From JBGPHT01 sp041484525 (GTDB lineage Bacteria; Acidobacteriota; Terriglobia; Bryobacterales; Bryobacteraceae), in the NCBI GenBank assembly GCA_041484525.1, contig JBGPHT010000075.1, positions 1 to 35,682 of the forward strand: a stretch of 35,682 bases of DNA, read 5' to 3'. The notes beneath the pieces were generated by a model. The model saw nothing but the letters and a program-made list of their open reading frames with translations, was not told the DNA's origin and searched no databases. Positions 9,100 to 19,562 of this stretch are shown here, one piece after another. Within the stretch, counting starts at the first letter, position 1. Every line of letters starts with the position of its first letter. Both the position numbers and the translations under genes were made by a program.

Positions 9100-10821
9100 A
9101 TGTCCGGGTCGAGCCGCCGCGCCTTCATCGGGTCCCTCAGCCGTTGCGCTGCCGTGTTTTCCTTCGACCAGTTGCTCTCCGGGCTCCCGCTCGATGTCCA
9201 GTTTGTCAACGTGGCTCGCGAAGCCGGGCTGCGCGCCAAAACGGTCTACGGCAGCGAGAAGCGCAACCGGTTCCTGCTCGAAACCACGGGCTGCGGTGCT
9301 GCGTTCTTCGATTACGACCAGGATGGCTGGCTCGACATCTTCCTCGTCAACGGCTCGCGCTTCGAGACCGCATGGACCCCCGCCAACGCGCCCGTCAGCC
9401 GCCTGTACAAGAATAATCGCGACGGCACTTTCACCGACGTTACCGCGCAGGCCGGAATCGCGCGCGCCGGCTGGGGCTGCGGCTGCTGCGCCGGCGATTT
9501 CGATAATGACGGCTGGGATGATCTCTTCGTCACCTACTGGGGCGATTGTTCGCTGTGGAAGAATCTCGGCAACGGAAAGTTCCTCGATGTCGCCACCAAG
9601 GCCGGCGTCACCACGCGCACCAAGAGCGGCCTTAAGAGACACAACACCGGTTGCGCGTTCCTCGATTACGATAAGGACGGCCATCTGGACTTGTTCGTCG
9701 CCAACTACATCGATTTCGATCCCAAGACTGCCCCTTTGCCGGAGTCCGGCCCCTGCAAGTACAAAGGAGTGCTGGTGGCATGCGGGCCGCCCGGACTCAC
9801 CGGCGGAAAGAACATCCTGTTTCACAATCGCGGTGACGGCACGTTCGCCGACGTTTCGGAGTCATCCGGCATTTTGGACACACCCGGCACGTTCGGGCTC
9901 GGCGTGGCAGTATTCGACTTCGACAATGATGGCTGGCCCGATATCTACGTCGCCAACGATTCCACTTCGTCCGCTCTCTACCGGAACAATCACGACGGCA
10001 CTTTCAAAGAGATCGCCATCGAAGCCGGCACGGCCTACTCCGCCGACGGCAAGCCGCAGGCCGGCATGGGCGTCTCGGTCGCGGATTACGATTGCGACGG
10101 CAACCTCGATCTGGTGAAGACGAACTTCGCCGGCGATACGCCGAGCCTCTATCGCAACCTGGGCGGCGGATTCTTCGAGGACCAGACGTTTCAGGCGGGG
10201 CTCGGCCGCATCACGCGCTTCCTCGGCTGGGGACTGTCGTTCCTGGATTTCGACAACGACGGGTGGTCCGACATCGTGCTGTGCAACGGCCACGTCTATC
10301 CGGAAATCGGCGAGACCGCGACGGAATCGGGCTACCGCCAGCGGAAAGTGGCGTACCGGAATCTTCGCAACGGCAAGTTCCAGGAGGTCACGGCGGAACT
10401 AGGCCCCGGCATGATGGAGCAAGTCAGCGGCCGCGGCATGGCCGTCGGCGATTTCGATAACGATGGGGATCTCGATCTGCTCGTCAACTGCATCAACGAC
10501 GTGCCGCAACTGCTGCGCTGCGATTCGCGCCTGAAGAACAACTGGATCAAGATCAAAACGAAGGGCACGAAATCGAACCGCACCGGCATTGGCGCGCGCG
10601 TGTATTGCACAACGCAAGTGGAAAGCAAACCGCACCGCCAGATGGACGAGGTCCGCAGCGGCGGCAGCTACATCTCGCAGAGCGACCTGCGCGTCCACTT
10701 CGGACTGGGCGCGGCGGAGACGGCCGATATCGAAGTCCGGTGGCCAAGCGGCATCGTGGACAGGCTGCCCCATCAAACGGTGAATCGCGTAGTAACGGTG
10801 GTGGAGGGTCAGAGCCTGTAG
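9100..10821 (+). CDS. CRTAC1-like FG-GAP/VCBS repeat protein with ASPIC/UnbV C-terminus
   Basis: A 573-residue exported protein. The N-terminus SSRRAFIGSLSR is a twin-arginine (Tat) signal. The body holds seven D-x-D-x-D-G calcium-binding loops of the FG-GAP/VCBS beta-propeller type, for example DYDQDGWLD, DFDNDGWDD, DYDKDGHLD and DFDNDGDLD. The last ~95 residues are an ASPIC/UnbV domain (KSNRTGIGARV, GGSYISQSDLRVHFGLG, WPSGIVDRL). CRTAC1-like proteins are abundant in Acidobacteria and Planctomycetes and are presumed surface adhesion or polymer-binding proteins; no enzymatic role is shown. ATG at 9100 follows CAGGA by 2 nt. It is divergent from the receptor gene across about 100 bp, suggesting shared regulation. 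Confidence 0.92.
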   Translation: MSGSSRRAFIGSLSRCAAVFSFDQLLSGLPLDVQFVNVAREAGLRAKTVYGSEKRNRFLLETTGCGAAFFDYDQDGWLDIFLVNGSRFETAWTPANAPVSRLYKNNRDGTFTDVTAQAGIARAGWGCGCCAGDFDNDGWDDLFVTYWGDCSLWKNLGNGKFLDVATKAGVTTRTKSGLKRHNTGCAFLDYDKDGHLDLFVANYIDFDPKTAPLPESGPCKYKGVLVACGPPGLTGGKNILFHNRGDGTFADVSESSGILDTPGTFGLGVAVFDFDNDGWPDIYVANDSTSSALYRNNHDGTFKEIAIEAGTAYSADGKPQAGMGVSVADYDCDGNLDLVKTNFAGDTPSLYRNLGGGFFEDQTFQAGLGRITRFLGWGLSFLDFDNDGWSDIVLCNGHVYPEIGETATESGYRQRKVAYRNLRNGKFQEVTAELGPGMMEQVSGRGMAVGDFDNDGDLDLLVNCINDVPQLLRCDSRLKNNWIKIKTKGTKSNRTGIGARVYCTTQVESKPHRQMDEVRSGGSYISQSDLRVHFGLGAAETADIEVRWPSGIVDRLPHQTVNRVVTVVEGQSL

Positions 10822-10861
10822 TCCTTCCAACCGGCGATAATGGCATTTTTTGGAGAACAAC

Positions 10862-11686
10862 GTGGCGAATACCATCACGACCAAGGACGGAACGACTATC
10901 TATTACAACGATTGGGGAACAGGGCAGCCCGTCGTGTTCAGCCACGGCTGGCCCCTGAGCGCGGACGCCTTCGAAGACCAGATGTTCTTCCTGGCGTCGC
11001 GCGGGTACCGCTGCATCGCCCACGATCGGCGCGGTCATGGCCGTTCCAGCCAACCGTGGAACGGCAATGATCTGGACACCTATGCGGATGATCTGGCGGC
11101 CCTCGTCGAGCAGCTCGATCTGAAAAGCGCGATCCACGTGGGGCACTCCACCGGCGGCGGCGAGGTGGTCCGCTACATTGGCCGGCACGGGACCAAACGC
11201 GTGTCGAAAGCCGTGCTGATCAGCGCGATTCCGCCGCTGATGCTGAAGACGGCGGCCAATCCCGGAGGACTACCGATCGAGGCGTTTGACCAGATCCGCG
11301 CGGGTGTGCAAGCCGACAGGTCGCAATTCTTTAAGGATCTCAGCATGCCCTTTTACGGCTACAACAGACCGGACGCAAAAGTCTCGGAAGGCGTGCGCGA
11401 GTCTTTCTGGCTTCAGGGCATGCTGGCCGGCCTGCCCGCCTGCTACTTCTGCATTAAGGCATTTTCGGAAACAGACTTGACGGAGGATTTGAAGAAGGTG
11501 GACGTGCCGACGCTGATCCTGCACGGCGACGACGACCAGATCGTGCCGTTCGCGGATTCGGCCATGCTTTCGTCCAAGATCATCAAGGACGCGAAGCTCG
11601 TGGTTTACAAAGGCAGCCCCCACGGCATGTGCACGACCGAGAAAGACCGTATCAACGCGGACTTGCTTGCCTTCATCAAGGGATAG
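10862..11686 (+). CDS. Alpha/beta hydrolase, non-heme chloroperoxidase-like
   Basis: A 274-residue alpha/beta hydrolase matching the cofactor-free haloperoxidase/perhydrolase group in length and motifs. The oxyanion segment is FSHGWPLS, nucleophile elbow GHSTGGG (Ser96), acid in HGDDDQIVP (Asp225) and His in GSPHGM (His254). This S-D-H spacing agrees with the family's usual Ser~98/Asp~228/His~257. Such enzymes hydrolyse esters and in vitro form peracids that oxidise halides; the true substrate is unknown. I start at GTG 10862 (MANTITTKDGTTIYYNDWG), the family's usual N-terminus, 6 nt after GGAGA; the TTG at 10850 would lie on top of that ribosome site. Cytoplasmic and probably monocistronic. 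Confidence 0.88.
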   Translation: MANTITTKDGTTIYYNDWGTGQPVVFSHGWPLSADAFEDQMFFLASRGYRCIAHDRRGHGRSSQPWNGNDLDTYADDLAALVEQLDLKSAIHVGHSTGGGEVVRYIGRHGTKRVSKAVLISAIPPLMLKTAANPGGLPIEAFDQIRAGVQADRSQFFKDLSMPFYGYNRPDAKVSEGVRESFWLQGMLAGLPACYFCIKAFSETDLTEDLKKVDVPTLILHGDDDQIVPFADSAMLSSKIIKDAKLVVYKGSPHGMCTTEKDRINADLLAFIKG

Positions 11687-11753
11687 CCTCCGTGCTTTTC
11701 GCTGCCGGAAATATCTGCTACGCTGAACGAGCAAAATCCGGGAGGTCACGAGG

Positions 11754-12659
11754 ATGGCGAAGGTACTGATCACAGGAACCAGTTCTGGAATAGGACTGGC
11801 CACCGCGTTGGAACTTGGCAGGGCAGGCCACAAGGTCTACGCCACGATGCGCAATCCCGCCCGCGCTCCGGAACTGGGCGAACGAGCGGCCGCCGAAGGA
11901 CTGCCGATTTCCATTCTCACGATGGATGTCGATTCCGACCAGTCCGTCGCGGACTGCTTTGCGGCAATCCATCAGCAGGACGGGCAAGTTGACGTTCTCG
12001 TCAACAATGCTGGAATCGAACGGCACGGCTCGATCGAGGAACTTCCCTTGGCCGACTTCCGGGCCACCATGGAGACCAACTACTTCGGAGCTTTGCGGTG
12101 CATTCGCCAGGTGCTGCCGCGCATGCGCGAGAGCGGGAGCGGGTGCATCATTAATGTGACTTCCGTTGCGGGAAAGATCGCCACTACACCGCTCGCTCCG
12201 TACACCGCATCGAAGTTCGCGCTGGAGGCGTTAAGCGAAGCGCTGGCACAGGAGATGAAGCCGTTTGGTGTGCGTGTCGCCATCATCGAGCCCGGCATCA
12301 TCGACACACCGATGGCGCGTGCAATCGAAGGGGCGCCTCCCTCGCGGTACCGTCAGGGAAGGCAATTAGCCGCGTTGTTTCAGGCGTCGCTGGAGCAGCC
12401 GGCACAGCCGTCTGTCGTCGCAGCCGTAATCAAAAACGTCATCGAGAGCGGCACCTGGAAACTGCGGCATCCGGCCGGCCCCGATGCTGAGCCATTTCTG
12501 AATTGGCGAGCCGCCATGACAGATGAACAGTGGATAGAGTTCAATACGCTGAACGCCGAGGACTTTCGCATTCGTGTAAAGAACGACTTCGGTCTCGAAC
12601 TTATGCTCCCCGAGAGCGCTGCGTCAGCCACAGCACCAGTGCCCCTAGAAGCGCTGTAA
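11754..12659 (+). CDS. Short-chain dehydrogenase/reductase (classical SDR)
   Basis: A 301-residue classical SDR. The nucleotide-binding TGTSSGIG is at residues 7-14, NNAG at 84-87, with catalytic Asn109, Ser137 (NVTSVAG), Tyr150 and Lys154 (YTASK). A basic residue after beta-2 (ATMRNPAR) favours NADP(H). PGIIDTPM follows beta-6. The substrate cannot be assigned. The start ATG has GGAGG about 9 nt upstream. The last ~20 residues (rich in Ala, Pro, Ser) are outside the SDR fold and are read from sequence that is also the 3' end of the convergent YfhO-like gene (59-nt overlap). The tail is therefore probably a read-through extension. Confidence 0.9.
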   Translation: MAKVLITGTSSGIGLATALELGRAGHKVYATMRNPARAPELGERAAAEGLPISILTMDVDSDQSVADCFAAIHQQDGQVDVLVNNAGIERHGSIEELPLADFRATMETNYFGALRCIRQVLPRMRESGSGCIINVTSVAGKIATTPLAPYTASKFALEALSEALAQEMKPFGVRVAIIEPGIIDTPMARAIEGAPPSRYRQGRQLAALFQASLEQPAQPSVVAAVIKNVIESGTWKLRHPAGPDAEPFLNWRAAMTDEQWIEFNTLNAEDFRIRVKNDFGLELMLPESAASATAPVPLEAL

Positions 12660-14802
12660 TCCCGCACACTCCTCCGATCGTCGCCGACGCCGGCCGGTAC
12701 CGCATCGTGACCGTGTGCTGCCCCGTCGGGACCACCACCCCCCGCATAGCCTCGTTCACTTCGTAAATCCGCGTGGACGCCCCATCCACGTAGGCGTGCC
12801 AGCCCGGGAAATACGTGTCCGAGAGAATCACCATTCCAGTGCACGCCAGGCGCGCGCGAATGGCGACGAAGGACGCACGGTGGTCGTACAGCGTGACTTC
12901 ATCGGCCGCGCTGCAAGTCTCGACGGCGGGCGGCGCCTCCAGCAGGAACGCGGTGGTGCGCAGGCCGGCGAGATGCCGGTCCGCGATCTGGTCGCCGGCC
13001 GCGCGATCGCGCACCCGCATTAAGGTGTGGACGGCAAACGTGCGCGGAAAGACCTCGGGGTGACGGTAGACTTTCATGCCGCTCGCGCCCGCGAAGATCT
13101 GCTCGGCGGGCTCGGCGGGCGGGCGGACCGCGATGGTGTAGGCCACGCCGTAGAGCATGCGCGACTGGTAGCGATGGAAGCCGAAACCGAGTAGGTTGTC
13201 GGTGATTCCGGCCAGCAGTCCGCCCCACATCTCGACACCGTGGTAGGCGCCCCAATTGGCGAGAAACGCGTCGTCCGGAATGTTGGCGCGAAAATATCCC
13301 GGCTGCGTTTTGAGGAACTCCGCGATGTCGCTGTTGGCACGCATTTGCTCGATTTCCGTGTTGCGGCCCTTGTCTGCGCGCTCGCCGATGGTGGGCACCG
13401 GGTCGCTGCCGAGATCGAAGAGAAGCAGCAGGATGGCCAGCCCGCCGGCCTGCCGCGCGCTCAAGTGGCCGCGGTGAACGCCGTAGAGCAGCACGGCCAC
13501 GAGCAGCGCGAACAGGCAGGGGAGGACGGCGTGGTCGTCAAACGGAAGGCTGAGCTTGTTGGAGTAAAACACCACCAGGATCACCGCCGACGTGAACGCG
13601 CCGAAGCCGGCGGCGACCCACGCGACGCGCTTCGTCCAAGGCGAGGGATCCGCCGCCCCCAGCCGGTCGAGGCCGAACGCCGCCAGCACCGCCGCGCCGA
13701 ATTGGAAGATCACGACCGCCGCCGATGGCGTACGCGCCTTGTCGAGCGCCGGGACCACACTGTACAAAAACCCCTGCAAGACGGTGTAGTTGGCGAGCGC
13801 GTAGAGCAGCCCCGCAAGGCCCACGGCCGCCATGAGCCGCACCGCCTGGTCGCGCCATCCGGCGGCGACCCCGAGAAATACCAGCGAGAGCGCGACGATG
13901 CCGATGAATGGATCGAAGTGGGTGCGCACGCCGGGAATCACGATGCCGATCAGGTCGGTACCCTTCAGGCCGTACTTGTCGTGCACGAAGTAAGGCACGG
14001 GCTGGTTCCAGGAGAGCGGCTCGGGAGCGCCCGCCCAACGCTTCGCATGGCGGCCATACTCGTATGCCGGCAGGATCTGAAAGGCGCCCGCGAGCGCAGT
14101 GAAGAGCATCGCGATGGCAGCGGCGCGCGCCATCCGCAGGTCGGGGCGGCCCTGGCGGAAGATGAAGTAGAGCCACGAACCGGCAGCCGCGAGGACGGCG
14201 AACATCGGCACCTGATGATGGCCGCTCAACCACGCCACGCCCAGGAAGAGGCCGGAGAGCGCCGCGCTCGCGACCGGGTTCCGCCCACGCCCCGCACGCA
14301 GCAGAAAGAGGAACACCAGTGGCAGCCAGACGGCGCCGTTCGCCATCTGCGGCCAGCCGGTGGCGGCGAAGAATCCGGAGAGCGCGAACACGATGCCGCC
14401 CGCGATCGAGGCGGTGCGCGAGAGCCGCAGGTCACGGCACAGCAGGTAGCAGAAGAACGCCGCCATCATCCGGATGATGACGAAATACCATTGCAGCGCG
14501 CCCTGCAGGATGCGGCCATCGTGCAGCGGAAGCGCGAATAGCAGCCAGTTGAGCGGATACGCCACGCCCGGTTGTGCCTGGCCGAGCAGCGGCTGGCCGG
14601 CCCACAGGTACGGGTCCCAGAGCGGGAACGAGCCGTGGTGAAATTGCCGCGCCGCCACTTCGAACCAGGGCAGGACCTGCGCCGCGAGGTCGGCGCCCCA
14701 AATCCAGTCGTACTGCCGGGTGAGCGTGAGCTTCCAATAGAAGCCCGCGATGATGGCGAACAGTAGCAGCGGCGCGCGCACCCGGGCCAGAACGCGAAGC
14801 AT
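12601..14802 (-). CDS. YfhO-family integral membrane protein
   Basis: A 733-residue polytopic protein with about a dozen hydrophobic helices. It has the YfhO/GT-C-like signatures near the N-terminus: ADLAAQVLPWFEVAARQF, GSFPLWDPYLWAGQPLLG and PLNWLLFALPL. A soluble extracytoplasmic domain lies at about residues 480-690 (WADRVPT-like region, YRHPEVFPRTF, TYFPGWHAYVDG), and a last TM helix precedes WLTQRSRGA. YfhO proteins are thought to glycosylate surface polymers such as teichoic acids in Firmicutes; in Acidobacteria the acceptor is unknown. The 3' end overlaps the SDR gene by 59 nt on the opposite strand. Because that part of YfhO encodes its final membrane helix, the overlap is functional for this gene. 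Divergent from the ADP-ribosylglycohydrolase-like gene. Confidence 0.85.
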   Translation of the reverse strand: MLRVLARVRAPLLLFAIIAGFYWKLTLTRQYDWIWGADLAAQVLPWFEVAARQFHHGSFPLWDPYLWAGQPLLGQAQPGVAYPLNWLLFALPLHDGRILQGALQWYFVIIRMMAAFFCYLLCRDLRLSRTASIAGGIVFALSGFFAATGWPQMANGAVWLPLVFLFLLRAGRGRNPVASAALSGLFLGVAWLSGHHQVPMFAVLAAAGSWLYFIFRQGRPDLRMARAAAIAMLFTALAGAFQILPAYEYGRHAKRWAGAPEPLSWNQPVPYFVHDKYGLKGTDLIGIVIPGVRTHFDPFIGIVALSLVFLGVAAGWRDQAVRLMAAVGLAGLLYALANYTVLQGFLYSVVPALDKARTPSAAVVIFQFGAAVLAAFGLDRLGAADPSPWTKRVAWVAAGFGAFTSAVILVVFYSNKLSLPFDDHAVLPCLFALLVAVLLYGVHRGHLSARQAGGLAILLLLFDLGSDPVPTIGERADKGRNTEIEQMRANSDIAEFLKTQPGYFRANIPDDAFLANWGAYHGVEMWGGLLAGITDNLLGFGFHRYQSRMLYGVAYTIAVRPPAEPAEQIFAGASGMKVYRHPEVFPRTFAVHTLMRVRDRAAGDQIADRHLAGLRTTAFLLEAPPAVETCSAADEVTLYDHRASFVAIRARLACTGMVILSDTYFPGWHAYVDGASTRIYEVNEAMRGVVVPTGQHTVTMRYRPASATIGGVCGITALLGALVLWLTQRSRGA

Positions 14803-14856
14803 CGCTCTATTGTCGCCCGAGGCACGGCCGGCATGACATAAAATCGAGAACCAGGA

Positions 14857-15843
14857 ATGCGCTTGGACCGCATCTTCGGCTGCTTCAAGGGCCTCGCGAC
14901 GGGCGATGCGATCGGTAAGCAGACCGAAACACTAGCGCGCTCCGGCGTTCTGCGTTGGCATCCCGCAGGCATCACGGGCTTCGAGGGACGGCCGGGAGAC
15001 ATCATTCCGCGGTATGTGGGAAATCGATGGCGCGAGTGGCGAATCGGCGAAACGACCGACGACACGGAACAGACGATCGCCGTCGCCCGCGCCATTTTGC
15101 GCGAGGGAAAAGTCTGCCACGAGGCGGTCGGCAAGGAGTTGCTCCAGTGCCGGAAGTCGGTTCATCCGGGCGTGTCGATGTGGACGTTTCAGCAGATCGG
15201 CGATCCCGCCCGCGTGGCGTCCGGCGGCGATGGCTGCGGCGCGGCGATGCGAGTCGCGCCGGTGGCGGTGCTCCATGGTTCCGATAGATTGGATGAGCTG
15301 ATTCACGGCGCCTGTGAATCAGCAGTGCCGACTCATGGCGGGCCGTTGGCAATCTCCGCTGCGGCGGCCGTCGCGATCACGATCTCAGCCGCGCTGGATG
15401 GAAAGCCGGCGGCGGAAGTTCTGCGGCATGCCGTCGAGGCTGCCCGGCGGGCGGGTGGCTCCACGATCGCTTCGTCCATCGAATCGATTCATGCCGATCT
15501 TTCCCGGCGAGGCGGCTTGAATGCCGACGAGATTGCGGCGCAATACTTTCCCAACCGGCCGGAGAACATCGTGCCGCTGGCCATCGCATTGGCGCTGATT
15601 ACCGAATCAGCCGAGGCCACGATTCTGCTCGCGGCAAATGTGGGAGGCGACGCAGACTCCGTGGCGTCCATCGGCGGCGCCATCGCCGGTGCGCTTCGTC
15701 CCGAGACAGTAAACCAGGACTGGTTCGACGTCGTGGAATCGGCAAACGGGGACGGCCTTCTCGAAATCGCTGCGGCGCTGGCTACGCTGTCGTGCGCAAC
15801 TGCCTCCCGCCCAGATACAGGAGCAGCGCGCCGATCATGCTGA
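14857..15843 (+). CDS. ADP-ribosylglycohydrolase-family protein
   Basis: A 328-residue member of the ADP-ribosyl-hydrolase (ARH/DraG) fold. GDAIG (residues 16-20) and the metal-binding TDDTEQT (67-73) are at the N-terminus, with GGDADSVASIGGAIAGA (263-279) supplying the remaining Asp ligands. The binuclear-metal ligand set therefore appears complete and the protein is probably catalytic, removing ADP-ribose or a related N-riboside. Some relatives act on other nucleoside-like substrates, so specificity is open. ATG at 14857 follows CAGGA by 1 nt, with TAAAAT at 14839-14844 as a possible -10. The final ~20 residues, ending TGAARRSC, lie outside the fold and are read through the 3' end of the convergent membrane-protein gene (62-nt overlap). 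Confidence 0.88.
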   Translation: MRLDRIFGCFKGLATGDAIGKQTETLARSGVLRWHPAGITGFEGRPGDIIPRYVGNRWREWRIGETTDDTEQTIAVARAILREGKVCHEAVGKELLQCRKSVHPGVSMWTFQQIGDPARVASGGDGCGAAMRVAPVAVLHGSDRLDELIHGACESAVPTHGGPLAISAAAAVAITISAALDGKPAAEVLRHAVEAARRAGGSTIASSIESIHADLSRRGGLNADEIAAQYFPNRPENIVPLAIALALITESAEATILLAANVGGDADSVASIGGAIAGALRPETVNQDWFDVVESANGDGLLEIAAALATLSCATASRPDTGAARRSC

Positions 15844-16399
15844 TGACATGGTAGAGGCCATTGTGATCGAGAGGCATAAACACATCCACACCCATAGCCT
15901 GGATGGCTGAGGCCCCAAGCAGCACGAGGATTCCGCCGATCGTCATCCACGAGCCGGTGCCATTCCTCAGCCCCACGAAGTTCATGATCAGCAGCAGAAG
16001 AATCACCGGCGCATAGTTCAGGACCACATCGAGGAAACTGTCGATGAGCAGCACCACTATTGTATTGGCCGCAAACTGGACCACGCCGGCGAGCAGAGCC
16101 ACGCGCTGCAACCGGGGCGGCCAGAATTGTTTCGCCATGGTCATCAGCACGAAAAACGTCATCGCGCCCAGCACGATCCAATTGCCGCGCTCGACGAAGT
16201 AGCGCTGGCCGGACGCTTCGAAGAAGCCGTGATCGATGCCGCCGATCAATGCGCCCAGACCGAGGAGCAGCAGCATGCCGCTCCAATACCAGGCCGCCGA
16301 AAATCGGACCTTCTTAGTCCCAGTCATCCGGCCGCCGAGGAAGAGCACTTCGCCGGCGAGAACGAAATTGGTGATGGACGTGATGGCAAGCGAAGTCAC
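15782..16399 (-). CDS. Six- or seven-TM membrane protein of unknown function
   Basis: A 205-residue, very hydrophobic protein with six or seven predicted helices, no signal peptide and short loops. Conserved-looking polar residues sit inside membrane segments: the N-terminal ITNFVLAGEVLFLGGR, GGIDHGFF (~54-61), and DHNGLYHVISMIGALLLYLG near the C-terminus. A His/Asp pattern within a 7-TM bundle is reminiscent of the CREST (ceramidase-like) superfamily, but I cannot establish that. It starts at GTG 16397-16399, five bases after GGAG. The last 20 codons overlap the ARH-family gene on the other strand, and they encode the final helix. Confidence 0.7.
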   Translation of the reverse strand: MTSLAITSITNFVLAGEVLFLGGRMTGTKKVRFSAAWYWSGMLLLLGLGALIGGIDHGFFEASGQRYFVERGNWIVLGAMTFFVLMTMAKQFWPPRLQRVALLAGVVQFAANTIVVLLIDSFLDVVLNYAPVILLLLIMNFVGLRNGTGSWMTIGGILVLLGASAIQAMGVDVFMPLDHNGLYHVISMIGALLLYLGGRQLRTTA

Positions 16400-16436
16400 G
16401 CGGTCTCCATCACCTTAACCCCGAGCCGTCCCGCCG

Positions 16437-16460
16437 GCAACCCGGCTGAAATCGGGTTGC
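16437..16460. promoter_or_regulatory. Perfect 8-bp stem hairpin in the divergent intergenic region
   Basis: GCAACCCG (16437-16444) and CGGGTTGC (16453-16460) form a perfect inverted repeat around an 8-nt loop, GCTGAAAT. It lies in the 117-bp space between two divergent starts (16399 minus, 16517 plus). It is followed by three CGAGAG copies (16471-16476, 16495-16500, 16504-16509), the last overlapping the ribosome site of the coiled-coil gene. It could be an operator for a dimeric regulator or an RNA structure in the leader; it has no T-tract. Confidence 0.4.
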
Positions 16461-16516
16461 GTCATTCCCCCGAGAGGGCTAGACTGGATTCTCCCGAGAG
16501 TTTCGAGAGGTCTACC

Positions 16517-17179
16517 TTGTACGCAACGCCCGATCCATCACTGCCGGAGGCCATCGTCGTGCTGCAACGCCAGGAACTCCCCCGCGAGACCAGGCGGTTG
16601 GTGGAGGAGGCCGCGCAACTGCTCGGCGAAGGACGCGACATCGAAGCGCGAGCGCTGGTGGAGAAGGCGCAGGCGCTGGTGTCGCTCGGTGCGCCGGCCC
16701 AGGCGAATGGCTCGCCCAAGCCGAATGGCGCCAAGGCCGCCGAAGAGACCGGATTCCCGGCGCTCGCGGCGCGATTGATGGCGCCCGTCACGGCGGCGCT
16801 CGCCAATGCCCTGGTCGAGGCGCAGCGCTACTCGGCGGAACAGGCGCACGCGTTGTCCAAAGGCGTCGAGGAGCGCGTCGCGCAATTGTCCGGCGACGTG
16901 AGCGGCTTGCAGCAGTCGGATGCTACGCTCACGAGCGGCCTCGAAGCGCTCGCCGGGCGCGTCACGGCGCACGACGAAAGGCTGGCAGCGGCGGATCGCC
17001 TCGACACCGGCTTTACCGCCAGCCTGGCAACACTGAACGAGCGGGTCGACCAGCAGACTGCGGCTCTGCGCGGCCTGCAGGAGCGCCATGCGCGCCGCGC
17101 GGCCGTGCTCAACGACGTGCTCGGCAACATCGCGAAGCTGCGCGACCATCACGAGTCCGAAGGCGAAACCCACGAATAA
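16517..17179 (+). CDS. Coiled-coil protein of unknown function
   Basis: A 220-residue Ala/Glu/Gln-rich protein without signal peptide or membrane helix. Residues ~20-55 are helical (ETRRLVEEAAQLLGEGRDIE). A linker rich in Pro, Ala and Asn follows, then residues ~95-215 are a long heptad-type coiled coil (ALSKGVEERVAQLSGDVSG, ERVDQQTAALRGLQER). The start is TTG 16517-16519, six bases after GAGAGG. The frame is open far upstream, but that part runs antisense to the membrane-protein gene and is not credible. It sits 43 bp before lepA in the same direction. Function unknown; a cell-structure or tail-fibre-like stalk is possible but unsupported. Confidence 0.7.
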   Translation: MYATPDPSLPEAIVVLQRQELPRETRRLVEEAAQLLGEGRDIEARALVEKAQALVSLGAPAQANGSPKPNGAKAAEETGFPALAARLMAPVTAALANALVEAQRYSAEQAHALSKGVEERVAQLSGDVSGLQQSDATLTSGLEALAGRVTAHDERLAAADRLDTGFTASLATLNERVDQQTAALRGLQERHARRAAVLNDVLGNIAKLRDHHESEGETHE

Positions 17180-17222
17180 CCGGGCCTGTGTGGGATAATC
17201 GAGAGAAGCTTCCCCACATCGC

Positions 17223-19037
<1,815 letters not shown>

Positions 19038-19049
19038 CTCTTTGCGCGC

Positions 19050-19244
19050 GTGAAGAAGCAACGCAAGAACCGCAGGGCGAAAGAGAAGGCCGTGGCCGCC
19101 TACCAGCAGAAGGCCCGGCCCGCTCATGAGGCGGCGCAGGCGCGAATTGCCTACCTGGAGAAGAAAATCCAACCCAAGGATGATCTACTGACCGAGTTGA
19201 CAGCGGATCGCGCCACGCCCGGAAGAGACCCCGAAGATCTCTGA
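19050..19244 (+). CDS. Small basic ORF downstream of lepA
   Basis: A 64-residue ORF starting at GTG, 12 nt after the lepA stop and on the same strand. The first 20 residues are strongly basic (KKQRKNRRAKEKA), then a short helical stretch ARIAYLEKKIQPKDDLLTEL and an Asp/Pro tail. Codon use looks like the neighbours, but the ribosome site is weak. The helical part vaguely recalls the leucine-zipper end of IS3-type OrfA proteins, so it may be either a small lineage protein or a remnant. Not recognised. Confidence 0.35.
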   Translation: MKKQRKNRRAKEKAVAAYQQKARPAHEAAQARIAYLEKKIQPKDDLLTELTADRATPGRDPEDL

Positions 19245-19252
19245 CCCGATGC

Positions 19253-19258
19253 TATAAT
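19253..19258 (+). promoter_or_regulatory. TATAAT -10 element upstream of the TMEM175-like gene
   Basis: A perfect TATAAT sits 28 nt before the ATG at 19287, in the gap after the small ORF. No convincing -35 hexamer is seen at 16-18 nt. It suggests the TMEM175-like gene has its own promoter. Confidence 0.35.
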
Positions 19259-19286
19259 TCCTCCGATCCTGGAACCCCCGCCATCC

Positions 19287-19562
19287 ATGCTGCGCGACGC
19301 CATTCGAAACCATGCGGCCAAAGGCTTCCGCCACCGCGGCGGAGAAATCGCCCGCATCGAAGGATTGAGCGACGCCGTTTTTGCATTCGCCGTCACTCTG
19401 CTGGTCGTCTCCCTCGAAGTGCCGAAGACCTTCAATGAGCTGGCTGCGATCATGCGCGGCTTCGTGTCGTTCGCCATCTGTTTCACGCTGCTCATGCGCG
19501 TCTGGTACGAACAATATGTCTACTTCCGCCGCTATAACCTGCAGGACACGGGAACAGCGTAG
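19287..19562 (+). CDS. TMEM175/DUF1211-family channel protein, N-terminal part (frameshifted)
   Basis: Ninety-one residues containing the diagnostic first helix of bacterial TMEM175 proteins, RIEGLSDAVFAFAVTLLV (residues 23-40; family form R-x3-F-S-D-A-V-F-A). A second helix and WYEQYVYFRRYNLQD follow, then the frame stops at 19560-19562. The continuation is found immediately afterwards in another frame (next entry). The family forms tetrameric potassium-selective leak channels in the inner membrane, with the pore lined by helix 1. If G is added to the GGG at 19550-19552 the two parts fuse as QDTGNSVVLNAI, matching the uninterrupted family. So this is one gene of about 251 residues split by a one-base lesion or error. 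Confidence 0.8.
   Translation: MLRDAIRNHAAKGFRHRGGEIARIEGLSDAVFAFAVTLLVVSLEVPKTFNELAAIMRGFVSFAICFTLLMRVWYEQYVYFRRYNLQDTGTA

Noticed and set aside
13240..14541. 433-residue plus-strand frame inside the YfhO-like gene
   Set aside because: Low-complexity Arg/Glu/Gln composition; the minus strand encodes a coherent multi-helix membrane protein.
16127..16516. N-terminal extension of the coiled-coil gene
   Set aside because: The extension is antisense to a membrane-protein gene. The TTG at 16517 has a proper ribosome site and starts the plausible protein.
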